A program made the translations under genes and the position numbers. From Verticillium longisporum (taxonomy: Eukaryota > Ascomycota > Sordariomycetes > Glomerellales > Plectosphaerellaceae), in assembly GCA_019188255.1 (NCBI GenBank), contig JAETXT010000009.1, forward strand, positions 434,001-498,000: a stretch of DNA of 64,000 nucleotides, given 5' to 3'. Each line of letters opens with the position of its first letter. The first letter of the stretch is position 1. The notes under the pieces are model-generated. The model was not told the origin of the DNA and did no database searches. It saw only the letters and a program-made list of their open reading frames with translations. Shown here piece by piece: positions 31,201 to 43,019 of the stretch.

Positions 31201-34200
31201 GCTCGAGATTGGAGCTTGGGGCTTGGGTGCTGGAGCTGGGAGCTCGGAGCTGTCGAGATGATAGATAGCGCGCCTGAGCGGGTAACCAAGGGTCGGCGGT
31301 CCGAGACAGGGGGGCACGAGGCATAGCAGACAGCGGTGGCCGTCGTTCGGGAACTCACTCAGCCGTGTTCCTACCAACTGTCATTGACCTGGCACTAGTA
31401 ACGGGCAAAGTACCCTCACACATTTCTTTCCATCTGGCGTCTGCTACGACACGGTAGTGGCGACTCTGAACGTCGTGACGCCCGTTACGCACGCCAATGC
31501 TGGCGTGGGACTACCGCAAACATCGCAACATTGAGTTGCTGCTCTGTAGCTGAGAAAAGTGTCCCACCCGCAGGTGCCAGGATCCTCATCACACGCTTAG
31601 TGCAGCATGATGTTTACGTCTCTGTTAGTCTGGGCGTTGAGATTAGCAGACCTCATGTTGTCATACTTCCCAGCATAGCTCAACCGTGATCTGAAGCTAG
31701 ACATTCAACCACCTAAGCGAGGCACTGCGGGCAATGTCTGACCGACACCCCCTTTTCATCGCGGCCCACAGCCGTTTGCATCTCTTCTTGGCAGGGCGCG
31801 CTTTGGTGAGGGTATATCGTGAGTTGTGGTGAGGTCGTTGAGCGAAGGCAACACGGCACGAGTAAGAAGCGCGTCTTACCAATAGTCACCCGAAAAATGT
31901 GGTCTCAAGCTATCTCAGCAGGATTACCGTGTCCAGTCACCTGACTGTCTTGGCCTCCTTCAAATTGGTTGGAGATAATTGAGTTTTCACAGCAAACCTT
32001 CAGTTCACCCCTTCCCGTTTCTTTCTTACTGGCCATCCTGCTTCCTGGTCGGTGGACGAGTGGCTTCTTCCGTTTACCGGCGTTCTACATTCTGCGTAGT
32101 CCAACGTGTCCCGCTGTCTTAAGACATCCGCAAGCTTGTGACACTGAATGCGAGGTGAGATTTGGAGAGTCAGGGGCCATGTCGGGGATTGTTCGAAGCC
32201 GGCGCCTCTTGGCTGAAGCACTTCTGACTTTTCCATCTTTCAGCCGTGGGTTAGTGGGAAGAAATTGCAATTAAGATGATAATAAACGTTGAGAATGAGG
32301 AACCAACAACAGCTGAATACAGTATGTGTCATAGATATCAAGAAGCTAGGAGAAGTACCACACTGCCGAACATCAGGTGACAAGTGAAAGCTCCGTCAAC
32401 GCTTGCTCTGTCTAGACTGATCGGAGAGGCCCTCTCGATAAAGCGGAAATACTGAAAAGCTAAAATTATTCATCGGGAGACACACTCTCTCTGTATTCAT
32501 CAGACATCCAGGGAAGCCAACCTGGGGTGCCGTGGGGGACGTACGATTTTATCGTCATACCCCGCCACTCTGCACACATACAAACTATTTCTATGAGCCA
32601 CTGTGTGCGACTCCGCATGAAATGACAAACCGCTTTAACAATCTGTGCATCATTGACTTTCATGACTTTCATGTGCCTGGTGACCATGGCTGGGCGGCAC
32701 TAAAGTGCTATCTGCCAAGTCGACGAAGCGCAATATCGGAGAGCCAAATCACGCACCTGATGTAGCTGTGTATGGCACGGGCATCACCGCCGGAAGACGA
32801 TGTAACACTTTTGCTCATGATTCGAAATCTGGTGTCATCCATTAGGGTGGTTTGTATAGCGTTGAGCCTTGCCTTCATGCTCTATCAGCTCTCATGAGAA
32901 GCATCTGACGCCTGGCGTCTCTCCCGAGGTTAGAACATAGCCAGTGGCCGGGTGCGACTGCATGTTGCGTGATATTAACTGATAATGACGTCGAAAAATC
33001 TGCCACAATAGAGAAGTCACCACGTGTCAAAGCCTCTGCGAGTAACAGTCTGCCTTTGTTCGACAGCCCTGGTTCTGTGTCGTAGCCTGAAATGACCCAT
33101 CCATCCAAGCCAACCTCAAATTGTATTGACGAAATGCCCAGACGAAGGAAGGCGAAAATTGACAGGTACACACATTATTAATCCGGTCTGACAGCGGAAT
33201 TATGATGGTTTTGTCATAGTGTTCTTCTGCCCAATAGTATTGTTGATATGACCAGAGTTTGGTATCCTTATCTGGATCCGTTATATGGAAGTCTGGGCCA
33301 TCGCATGAAGAAGCTCAATTGACGAAATGAAATCGAATCCAACGTCATAAATTAGAGATTGATGACTGGATCTGAGACTAGGAGGGCGGCGATGGCAACC
33401 GGTGGGATAGGGTTCTCAATGCGATGGGAAGCGTTTTAGAGGATAGGATTCCGGGAAAGGAAAATGGGGGTTGGCTTGATCTACGTGGTCTGGAGCAGAT
33501 AAATTCTACATTCTAAAGGGGTAGATTGATGTCCAGGAGCCGATTCTCATCTTCTTGGGATGAAATCTCTGGGAATGGAAGCAGTCCGCGATGGAACTTC
33601 AAGTTGCTGCCGTTGTCACTTGGTGTCGCATCGTGATTTTACTACGCACGTTTCTAGAAAAACGCATATATCCTCACGATCTAGAAGAAGCGAGTACTGT
33701 ATACTCAGCTACTAATAGCCATGTCTCTGCGCCTGTCGCTCATCTTCGGCTATAACACTCGTGAGCTCTCTCCGAGTCGGGCCACTTCTTCCTCTACCTC
33801 CACGATCCGGGTCTCGGCATCCTACGCCGCTACAACCCTCTTTTCGTCTATAAGCTCGGCCCACAGGGGAGAAGGGACCCTTGGTTGGTGTCAAACTCAG
33901 GATGATAATTGGAGAGTGATGCGGAAGCAGGGTCCATTTTCAAGTCGACGGGCGCGAATCAAGGACCCTTGCATTGATGCCTTTCTGCTTTCGATGGGCG
34001 ATCCATCTGCACCTATCTCAGCCATGACGTTCGTCCACAATCCACGCTCAGCAAAGCTTGTCCATGAACATGGCATGAGCACCAGAATGGAATGGCCCGC
34101 CGCCAGGCCGTCTTGGGACCGAATCGCGGGATCAAATCGCAACATTCGCTGCGCCTAAGGCGTGCCAACCGACCCCGCATCTGCACCAACCTTGTCTTGG

Positions 34201-34308
34201 TCCTGGCAGCGTGTCCGAGGGACCTGTTTGCCGAAATCCCTACTGCGGATTGTTGGTTAAAGATGCTTTCTGTCCAGGGACCTCACAAAGGCACGTTGCG
34301 CTCCCGCG
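28251..34308. other. 6 kb region without a supportable gene
   Basis: The first few hundred bases should be the promoter of the giant secreted-protein gene. The rest contains many short open frames on both strands with no domains, signal peptides or coherent splice joins. Local features are a 25 bp tandem duplication at 28951-29000 and a low-complexity GGAGCTTGGG-like stretch near 31190-31255. On the minus strand near 33730-33880, one frame reads like a coiled coil interrupted by stops. Composition is not AT-rich, so this is not RIP-degraded sequence. Confidence 0.45.
28951..29000. repeat. 25 bp tandem duplication
   Basis: Two adjacent copies of a 25 bp unit beginning GAACATGGGAGGCGCTATC differ at a single base (CCG versus CGG). 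A partial third unit follows (GAACATG). Confidence 0.8.
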
Positions 34309-36585
34309 ATGTTGGAGCTTGAGCCCAGGAGCTGTCTGATCTGTCGCAAACGCAAGGTGCGCATGCCACTCGTCTTCCTTCGTTGCTTCGTGTCAGGGTC
34401 ATGCTGACTGACTGACCTTTGATTGCGCTCGCAGGTCAAATGCGACCGAACGCCGCGCTCATGCCGCACATGCGCCAAGTTCGGCGCAGAGTGCGCCTAC
34501 ACAGCCGCCGAGCCCCGGACACGCAGAGCGGCGTTGCCAGCTTCACCATCACCCGACAATGCCACGGCCATTGGAATGACCAAGGCGGGCCTCGCGCGAC
34601 GCCGCACGCCGCGGTCCTGCGTCGAGTGCCAGCGCACCAAGGCCAAGTGCTCCGGTGACTTCCTCTGCGGCCGATGCCGTCGAAAGGGCCTGTCCTGCCT
34701 CTATCGTGACACAAGGGGCGACGATGGATCCGCGCCAACACGTCGCGCCCTGGTCGATGCCTCGCTGCCGGCGTGGCTGCTGTCGCGTACCCTGCCGCCG
34801 GTCCATCGCGTGCGCGAGCTGCTGGACACGTACTTTTCGCGCGTGCACACTGTTCGGTGCCTCGGGTTTCTTTACATCCCGACCTTCATGGAGCGCTGGC
34901 AAGCGCAAGACGACGACGCCGAAACATGCGAGGACCCGTCTGGCCTCATCCACGTCATGTGTGCTCTCGCCGCGCCCTTCTACTACGCCCACACCGCCGC
35001 CGCCTCGTCCCCCTCTTCCTTGGTCGAAGATGGCCTTGAGCCGAGGACGCGCTTCCACGAAGCGGGACGCGGCTGGGCGGCGACCGCCATGGAACGCATG
35101 TTTGCCAACTTGGGCAGCCCCACGGTCGATTGCCTCATGGCCGCCGTCCTGCTGCACGAGCAGCACCTGCGTGTCGGCGACCATGCCAGGGCGTTTCTCA
35201 TGTCAGGCATGGTGGCGCGGCACGTCCAGATCCTGCAGCTCAACGTCGAACACGACGAGGATGTGCTGTGCGAGGGGCCCGGCGCCATCCCGTGGGCCGT
35301 CAAGGAGAGTCGCCGGCGGCTGTTCTGGGCGTGCTATCTGCAGGACGCCTTTATCGAGTGCGGCATCGACCAGCTGCGCTTCATATCCGCCGATGACGTG
35401 CAGATCCAGCTGCCCTGCCTGGAAGACGACTTCATCAGGAACAGGCCGTGAATCACAGAGATGCTGCGCCAGGGCACGGTTCTGCCGTTTGTCGAGGGCC
35501 AGCTGCTGCGAGGGCGAGGGCGGCATCGTGACAGCCTTGACCTGAGGTCGTTCTACATCCGCGCCATGGTGACGCGTGCGCGCGTCCTCAAATACGTGAA
35601 GCACCTCGAAGGCGACGTCCCCTGGAGCCCCGAGCAGGACTTGCGCTTCCAGCAGCTGGACAGGGAGCTCGTCGCCATGGAGGGTTCCCTCCCCGACGTC
35701 CTGCGCATGACACCCGAGAATGTGTACCTGTACAAGGCCTCCGGTCGCCTCAACGTGTATTTCAGTCTGCACATCCTGCTCGCGCAGACGTTCAATGACC
35801 TCTACCGTGTCGGCGTGTCCGGCCTCGTCTTCCCTGTCTCCGCGACGAGATGGATCCGCGCCAATGCACCGGCAGACTTCATTACGCGCTGCCACCGCGT
35901 TTGCGCCAGTAAAGCCGTACGCATTGCGAACCTTCTCGACGACCTCTACAAGTGCCACAAGGAAAGCATGGTAGACGTTCCGTACGCCATGCATGCGCAG
36001 GTATGCAGCGGCGTGCTGGTCACGACGCTCGCCTCCTGGACGGGACGAGACGGCAGCCTCCTGCCGGGCGTCGAGCGCAGCGAGTACCAGCGCATGCTGG
36101 AGAGTAATGTGCGCGTGCTGCAGCACCTGCGTCGCTACATGAAGGTCGACCTCTTCCTCGAGTCGGCGACGCAGGCTCTCAAGCGGTTTGATGGCATGAA
36201 ACCGAGGGAGCAGCAGAGAAGGGGACCGGCGGGCGAGGACGGCGCGCTCAAGACCGACGCAGGGGAGAACGTGACGCCGCGGCAGTTTTCGCTCGACTAT
36301 ATTTTGAACCCGCTGGGCGTGTATCCCATTGCCCGGACACAGACCAGTGACAGGCATAAACCGGAGGAGTTTGCTGTCGTATCGGTAGCGGCGGCATCGG
36401 CGGCACCAGCAACACCGAGCACGCCGACGGCCAACGGCCACAGCAGCGCCGACGAGTCGATGGCGTTGGAGGATCTCGCATGGGACTGGTCGCAGATGCC
36501 CTTTCTCGAGAGCACGGGATACCCGACATTTCTAGAGAACGATGTTCTGGTGCAGGGGGGCGTTGGACAGCGGAGGCGCCTCTGA
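34309..36585 (+). CDS. Transcription factor with two Zn2Cys6 clusters, in-frame TGA
   Basis: Predicted nuclear fungal regulator. Exon 1 (34309-34356, MLELEPRSCLICRKRK) joins exon 2 (34435-36585) across a 78 nt intron, completing a first zinc cluster with Cys at 9, 12, 19, 26, 29 and 36. A second complete cluster follows with Cys at 78, 81, 88, 94, 97 and 104 (RSCVECQRTKAKC, CGRCRRKGLSC). Zn2Cys6 factors normally have one. The remainder resembles the fungal-specific middle homology region (RRRLFWACYLQDAFIECG, FISADDVQIQLPCLEDD). A TGA at 35449-35451 (codon 355) interrupts the frame after FIRNRP. Sequence beyond it continues in the same frame for 378 residues with typical content (LDLRSFYIRAMVTRARVLKY), so the protein was once, or still is, about 730 residues. 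No frame-preserving intron across the TGA was found. The target genes are unknown. Confidence 0.8.
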
Positions 36586-38051
36586 TGCGATGCAACTGTA
36601 GCTCAGGATCGGTTGGCGAGCCTGAAAAGATGGGATATTCGTGACCAGTGAAGTTGCCTCAAAATAGGCGAGGTCGGTCGATTGACTCGCATAACGCATG
36701 GTCCGTCCCCAGATGAGCTGTACTCTGCACGCCAGATTCTATCTTCTGTGGAATGAGCCGGCATTCACGCTGGCGGCGAAGCTAAAACTCGCGACCTATA
36801 CCTATAGAGCGGGCAGGCCTCGTTGGCTATCTCGTCCTGCGTCATGGCTCAAAAAGACTGGCGCAACGTCTACAACAGCGTCTTCCTCGACGATGTGTCC
36901 CCCACCTGTCGCCTTTCCTGAGGCTGTGGCCCAGCTGCATATGTTCGTCGTGTGTAGGCTGCGCCCCTTCCAGCTCAGCAACAGCAATCTGCCCATCTTC
37001 CACGCCCCTTCATCACACACAGACGTGCAGACCAGAAAGTGTTCCCTTTGCCGGCGGCTGCCTTGTCGAGCCTAGATGCCGCCAAGCAGTACGGCTTGGG
37101 CGACGGCAGCACCCTGTTCCTGACCTATACAACGACCCGGGCGAACAGCTGTCTGTTCTATTCTAGAATGCAGTGATAGGACACAGCGTCAGCTTCTCTT
37201 CTTCGTTGTCCTTCTTCAAGCATGTCATCCAGGGTCTTAGGCAGGCGGCGCTCACAACCAGAAACAATCCCGAGACCGCCAACACGACCATTGAGGCTGC
37301 GCTTACGGGACGTCATATCGTTCAGTTGTACAATGCTATGCAATGGATGGTGGGGTGGAACCAAATCAATTGGGAAATCAGCATACTATGCAATGTGAAA
37401 CTGGCTCTCTTGGGCGACTTTGTTCATGTTACGTGCCCCTCCAGAGTAGATTGCTCGATATATCGTCCACGAAGGCATGACCAGACGGTACATATACTAT
37501 TAAAACTAGTCTATTCATGACAAGAAAGAGATGTCTATGCCCAATATCGGGCCATTTATACCGGGACCTAGGGCAACGGATGATCACTTCCTCCCAGTCG
37601 TATCACTTGAACTCCTTTCAGGCTTTCAGAACGAGACCACCTTAAACCCTCCATTATACACCAACGCACGTTGCCCCAACTCAGGATTCTGCTTATCACC
37701 GCCGCGCTGTCATCGAGTCTCCACCCCACTTACTACACGCCAGAACGGGTCCAGAGCTCGCCATCGCCAACCCATCGACAAGCAGACGCATGGCCTGCAA
37801 GCAAAGATCTCGGCACCGTGATCCGTCGGTCGGTGGATCTCGCTCTCGCTACTCTCACTTCGAAAGGTGCAGCAGGTTCAACTTGGAGAAGTGTTATGAA
37901 TCATCCACATGAGGCGTTTACGCATGTAGTTGACGCTATGAATGGGGTATAAGTAGGATGAAATTATAATAATTGTCCAGACGAGCTCCCTTATGTTATC
38001 GAACTTCAACGCTAGCATTCCCTCGCAATCAAGTCTTTCACTCCGCCCACA
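36586..38051. other. Intergenic containing a possible gene relic
   Basis: About 1.5 kb between the transcription factor and the small secreted protein. Apart from the relic at 36843-37165 no coding evidence was found. The 3' part next to 38052 should hold the promoter of the secreted gene. Confidence 0.4.
36843..37165 (+). pseudogene. Possible relic of a small gene, spread over three frames
   Basis: An ATG near 36844 opens MAQKDWRNVYNSVFLDDV and soon stops. An overlapping frame continues PVAFPEAVAQLHMFVVC and RLRPFQLSNSNLPIFHAPSS. A third frame then reads SLDAAKQYGLGDGSTLFLTY. The pieces are collinear and each is protein-like, which suggests a short gene broken by indels. I do not recognise the family. 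It could also be chance; the ordered frame switching is the only evidence. Confidence 0.3.
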
Positions 38052-38873
38052 ATGTTGAGCCGACTCTTCGCCGCTGCCGCGTATCTCACTCTGGCACAAG
38101 CCGTTGCTGCAAACTTTCGCGTCTTTGACAGCACCGCGTACACAAACACCTCCATAGGCTATGGATCCTCCAACATCAACTGGATCCCCAACTACGTCTG
38201 CAGTCCCCTCGTGGCGGGCGGCGCACTCCCCTCGGCGGCCCAGTGGGAGGCTATTGTCCTCGACTGGAACGTGCACCCGGGGTACCCTCTGGTGCTCGAC
38301 TGCGAAAACATCTACCTGACGAATGTTTCCACGGCAGACCACAACCTCGAGGTCATGAAGACGCTGCAGACGTGGTCAGCTGGCGTGCTTCCCGACGGCC
38401 AGATCATCGGGTGGTACGGCTTCTCGGGGAACACGGCCGCGTCCTTGTACGACCACTACAGAAGCCTCATTGCGAACCACAGCGCCCACGCCTTCTTCCC
38501 CTCGGCATACACCTTCTCTAGCAGCCTGAGCACCTGGAACACATCGCTCAGCACCGTCATTGGCAAGATCAAGGCCATTGACCCGTCAGTACCAGTGTGG
38601 CCCTTCATGTGGCCCCAGTATCACAACAGCCCCTATAGCTTTTACCCTGTTGATCTCTGGCAGAGCCAGTTGCAGGTTTTAACCGTGAACCCAGCCGTAG
38701 ACGGATTCGTCATCTGGGGCGGTAAGAACCACCAGGTGTGCGGCGACGCGTGCCAGGCGATTGCAGGCACGCAGTCGTGGTTGAGCGCGACCAGGTCATA
38801 TCTCAAGGAACTTTACGGAGTGTACAGCGGGCAGCCCCAACGAAGCGGAGGGCAATTCTTCACAGGGCCATGA
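38052..38873 (+). CDS. Small secreted TIM-barrel-like (glycoside hydrolase-type) protein
   Basis: Intronless gene for 273 residues with a strong signal peptide (MLSRLFAAAAYLTLAQAVAA). The mature protein alternates strand- and helix-like segments typical of a TIM barrel: YPLVLDCENIYL, with acidic residues after a strand; IIGWYGFSGNTAAS; VPVWPFMWPQYHNS; and DGFVIWGGKNHQVC near the end. Asp/Glu after a strand and Trp/Tyr lining other strands resemble retaining glycosidases, and the C-terminal VIWGG resembles hyaluronidase-type (GH56-like) barrels. That family link is only a resemblance, and the catalytic pair cannot be fixed. Several N-x-S/T sites suggest glycosylation. The start is the only ATG that yields the signal peptide. 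The gene lies 630 bases from the transposon block and is intact and GC-rich. Confidence 0.7.
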   Translation: MLSRLFAAAAYLTLAQAVAANFRVFDSTAYTNTSIGYGSSNINWIPNYVCSPLVAGGALPSAAQWEAIVLDWNVHPGYPLVLDCENIYLTNVSTADHNLEVMKTLQTWSAGVLPDGQIIGWYGFSGNTAASLYDHYRSLIANHSAHAFFPSAYTFSSSLSTWNTSLSTVIGKIKAIDPSVPVWPFMWPQYHNSPYSFYPVDLWQSQLQVLTVNPAVDGFVIWGGKNHQVCGDACQAIAGTQSWLSATRSYLKELYGVYSGQPQRSGGQFFTGP

Positions 38874-39509
38874 GTGAATGAATACAGGTATCCATCGTGT
38901 CTCTTGAGGTACAAAAGCTATCTACTCTCGTCTCCATATCTCGCTGCGCATCAAATACGATTGCGCTACAACCATTATACGTACCATTAAACCATGCGTT
39001 CGCTTCTCGTCACTCGTTGTATGAACGCTGGGGTTAGGAACTGGGCATGCCTCGTTCGCGGTGGCTGTCAAGGCGCTTAGACCAGTGCGGAATCATTGGC
39101 CATTTTGGCTATGGACGTGGAATCTGCCTGAATTAGCGTGTATATATACATCTGGCCTTACTCGCAAGCAGGCTGCAGATGCCGCCAGCTCCTCGACGCT
39201 CATCAGTAGATACACCATCTAGCTCCATGGCCCTGTCTTCCAGGCCCATGCCCAGTGTTACAGGGCTCCGAACTTATTGCATCCGCCATGTTCGCTCAAG
39301 GTATGCGTGTAGCTTAACTTGTCATATCTCGATCAGGGGGAGGACGGGACAACGAGAGAGCCGTCACATCAACAGAGTCCAATATTTATATAGGTATGCG
39401 CTGAGGTGTCCTCTGGAGAAAGCTTCCTGTCTATTCTATGTTTATAAATATGCTAATTGCTATGATTGCAGCGGCGCCTCCTCCCCTATGACCCAACACC
39501 AGTACACTT
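38874..39509. other. Intergenic between the secreted protein gene and the transposon
   Basis: No gene seen. The GC-rich sequence ends in the target duplication (39502-39509), after which the AT-rich RIP-degraded element begins abruptly. Confidence 0.45.
39502..39509. other. Left target-site duplication of the hAT-like element (GTACACTT)
   Basis: Eight bases identical to 44479-44486, directly abutting the element terminus. Confidence 0.8.
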
Positions 39510-41159
39510 CAGTGCTATACCCCGACTAAATAAGTCAAATATAGGTATCGGATTTAGTTATTTAGTCCGCCGAATTCGATAGATTTAATTATTTAATCCT
39601 ATTTATAAATATCTAATTTATTTAGTTAATAATAAAGCTATTATAATAGTTATTAGCCTACCTAAGACCTAGATTCTATAGTATTAAGACGATTCGCTAC
39701 TATCGAGCCCTAATATAACCCTCCTAGCTAAATTGCTCCTCGACGAAGTTAATTATTAAAGCATTAAAGCTCTTCTAATATATCTAAAGCTATTCCTAAC
39801 CTCTATAACGTTAGAGTTAGCTTCGAGAGGCTAAATGCCCTCTTATAGTCTACTAATATCGTAAATATCGCTAAGATATTAAGGGCGAACTTATTAATAG
39901 TAGGATATACTTCTTAGCGGCCTAATTACTAAGTAATAGAGTCCTTAATAGTAGAGTCCTATAAGAGATTAAGGCTAAGATATTTATTAAGCTTAGAGTT
40001 AGGTACTAGAACTCTCTAACGCCTACTCTATACCTAGTCGTCGAAGCTCGTCGGGGGCGCTATAGGCTAAAGGTCCTATAGCTATTTAAAGCTACCTTAA
40101 CTATAATCTCTTTAAAGATTCGAGGAGGATATAGAAGGAGAGTAGTATTAGCGCTCCTACTATTAATAGAAGCCTTACTATATATAATAAAGCTATATAA
40201 GCTACTTTAAGCTTAATTACTATATTTAAAGCTATTAATACCTAAGGCTAGGGTAGAGGATTATAGTAATTATATAGAGAGGGGACTCTTTAAGCTTTAT
40301 ATAGTATTAATTTAACTTCTATTATATATTAATAATAGATAGATATAAATAGTAATATAAATCTTTAATAAAGGCCTCGAGGCGCTATACTATATCTATA
40401 TATTTATTATAGATATATTCTAGAAGTACTTAATTAATTAGAGGCGATATAGATCGTTTATTTCGCTAATACTATATTCGCCTACGAGTATTTAAAGAGG
40501 CCTACCTTTCCTATTACTAGCTATTACTATTCGGATTATTAAAAAATACCTTCTACTCCTCTATCCTCTCTAGGATATACTCTATTCTAACGAGAACCTC
40601 CTAGAGGGTATTATAGCTCCTATCTTTACTCTATCCTTATATTTATATTATCTATTAATAGAGGGGCTCGAGGGTAATATAAAGCTCTATTAAAAGGCGC
40701 TAATTTTTAAGGAGGAGATAATCTTTAATAGGAATTTATTTATAAAGGTTAACTTTATATATATTTCTAATTAAGAAGCTTTAGATATTACCCTTCTTCT
40801 TTAGAGCTTAATCGAATATTAGATATATTAAATTCTATGAAGTTTTATTATTTAATAATAATTAAAGCTCTATTACTATTTATTAATAGAGGAGGAATTC
40901 TTAATTTTAAGCTTCTTCTATTATAATATATTAGAAGTATTTATTCTATTATAGAGAGGATCTTATTTATTTAACGATATTATAAAGCTTTCCTATTAAG
41001 CCCTCTTTCCGCTAAAGGTATAGGATATTATTAGGACTATTATTATCCTCGAGAGACTAAGGCTCTTATTTAAATATCTTATTATCCTCGCTATAGAGGA
41101 ATATATAGCTAATAAAGTTAAATATATAATTATAATATTATAGTTAGTATTTAATAATA

Positions 41160-43019
41160 ACGTAATCCACAAGCGAGTGGTTCACCCAAGCGAGTGGTTC
41201 ACTTCGCCCGGGCCCACGACCTACACCTGAATTCTACAGATTCCACCTCCGCCCGCGATGGAGACTCTTTCAAAAGAAGGTCAATTATTCCTTGCTATCC
41301 AAGCTATGGACAATGACCCGAACCTAAGCGCCCGGAGTGCTGCGAGGATCTACACCGTCCCCTTAACGACGCTCCTCCGACGCCAGAAGGGCAAACCCTC
41401 CCGACGCGAAAGCCCGCCCAATTCTGCCAAATTAACAGTACTAGAAGAGAAAACTATTGTCGAATATATCCTTGACCTAGATGCGCGATCTTACCCTCCC
41501 CGGTTGGGTGAGGTCGGAGATATGGCGAATCGCCTGCTTGCCGACCGTGACGCGCCACGCGTCGGGAAGAACTGGGCCGCAAACTTCGTCAAACGGCAAC
41601 CAGAGCTCCGGACGCGTTTCTTTCGCAAGTACGACTACAAGAGGGCCCAATGCGAAGATCCGGACGCGATAAACGCGTGGTTCCGCCTCGTGCATAACAT
41701 GATCGCCAAGTACGGCATCCAAGAGGCTGACATGTACAACTTTGACGAGACCGGCTTCCAGATGGGCGTTATCGCCAACGGAATGGTCGTGACCAGTTCG
41801 GAAAGACGGTCCAATGTGAAGATGAGGCAGCCAGGCAACCGGGAATGGGTTACGGTGATCCAGGGCGTTGGCGCGTTGGGTTTCTCCGTCCCGCCGTTCA
41901 TCGTGGTTTCGGGCAAGTACCACCTCTCGAGCTGGTACCAGGACGACGCGATTTCTCGCGACTGGAGAATCGCAACATCTCCAAACGGCTGGACGACGAA
42001 TGATATTGGTCTGGAATGGATTCGGCATTTTGACAGGCATACAAAGTCCCGTACTTCGGGCGGTTATCGCCTACTGATCCTGGATGGCCACGAAAGTCAC
42101 CACTCGGTCGACTTCGAACTCTACTGCAAGGAGAACAACATCATCACACTCTGTATGCCTCCTCATTCGTCACATCTACTCCAGCCTCTCGATGTTGGGT
42201 GTTTTGGCCCACTAAAGAAAGCATACGGTCGGCAAATCGAGGATAGGATGAGGGCGGGTACAACGCACATCAGCAAAGAGGACTTCTTCCCGGCGTTTTC
42301 GGCTGCATTTCAGCAAGCAATGACAGAAAAAACATCCAGGGAGGCTTTCGAGGAGCGGGGCTTGTCCCCCATAACCCGGAAACAGTCCTGTCAAAGCTGG
42401 ATGTGAGGTTGAGGACGACGACGCCTCCGGGGACGTCCCACGGGGAGCGTGATTCTTGGGTCTCTAAGACGCCCACTAACCTGCTCGAGGCAGGTTCCCA
42501 GACTGACTTCATCAAAGGGCGAATCTCACGCCACCAGGGAAGCTCCCCAACGTCAATTTTAGATGCTGTTGACTATCTTGCGAAGGGGACGCGGGGTGTT
42601 ATGCACCAGATCGCTCTTTTGAAGTCAGAGGTTATGATCCTTCGAGAGGAAAATGCTACACTAAGCCGACGCCGGAGGGCCAAAAAGCTACGTCTCCGGG
42701 AAGGAGGAAGCATGGCTGTAGGCGAGGGACAGGACAAGATTGCTCAGAAGGAAGTAGATATCCAGATAAAAGAGGAAACGCTGCAGAACCCGGGTCCCGC
42801 GTCGTGGTCCCAGCCGAAGAAACGATGCTGTAGCGTATGCGGGAAGACCGGCCACAACGCGAGAACTTGTCAGGTAGCTATCTCATCGTCTGCAAAAGAC
42901 GAGGAGGAGTGATTTTAATTGATTTACGGCGTTTGGGTTGAGGTTTTCCTCGGAATGTTTGTCGGGTCGGGGTGAAGTGAACCACTCGCATGGGTGAACC
43001 ACTCGCTTGTGGATTACGT
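41160..43019 (+). mobile_element. Pogo/Fot1-type (Tc1-mariner) DNA transposon, 1860 bp
   Basis: Terminal inverted repeats start ACGTAATCCACAAGCGAGTG and extend about 46 bases with one mismatch (CCCAAGCG versus CCCATGCG). Each terminus contains a direct subrepeat of GCGAGTGGTTCAC, a likely transposase-binding array. TA dinucleotides flank both ends (41158-41159 and 43020-43021), the Tc1-mariner signature. The element has normal base composition inside RIP-degraded DNA, so it inserted after the surrounding mutation. It carries one transposase gene. Confidence 0.92.
41258..42912 (+). CDS. Pogo/Fot1-type DDE transposase, frameshifted near the C terminus
   Basis: The product catalyses cut-and-paste of the surrounding element. 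The first frame (41258-42408) has a psq-type helix-turn-helix (SARSAARIYTVPLTTLLRRQ), a CENPB-type DNA-binding region (RVGKNWAANFVKRQPELRTRF) and the catalytic acidic residues: YNFDETGFQMG, LLILDGHESHHS and LLQPLDVGCFGPLKKAYG. After FEERGL the frame breaks at about 42359-42361. One missing base in a GGGGC-T context explains it. The expected C-terminal part (KTPTNLLEAGSQTDFIKGRI, then a coiled coil and a CCHC-like knuckle CSVCGKTGHNARTC) continues in another frame to 42912. The catalytic core is intact, so a truncated enzyme could still form. Loss of the C-terminal coiled coil and knuckle probably affects function. Confidence 0.88.

Noticed and set aside
33712..33894. Minus-strand coiled-coil-like translation with internal stops
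   Set aside because: Too short and interrupted to call a gene; mentioned only as a possible relic within the gene-free region.
35203..36441. Minus-strand 412-codon frame opposite the transcription factor
   Set aside because: His/Val/Asp/Arg-rich shadow without domains; the plus strand carries family sequence.
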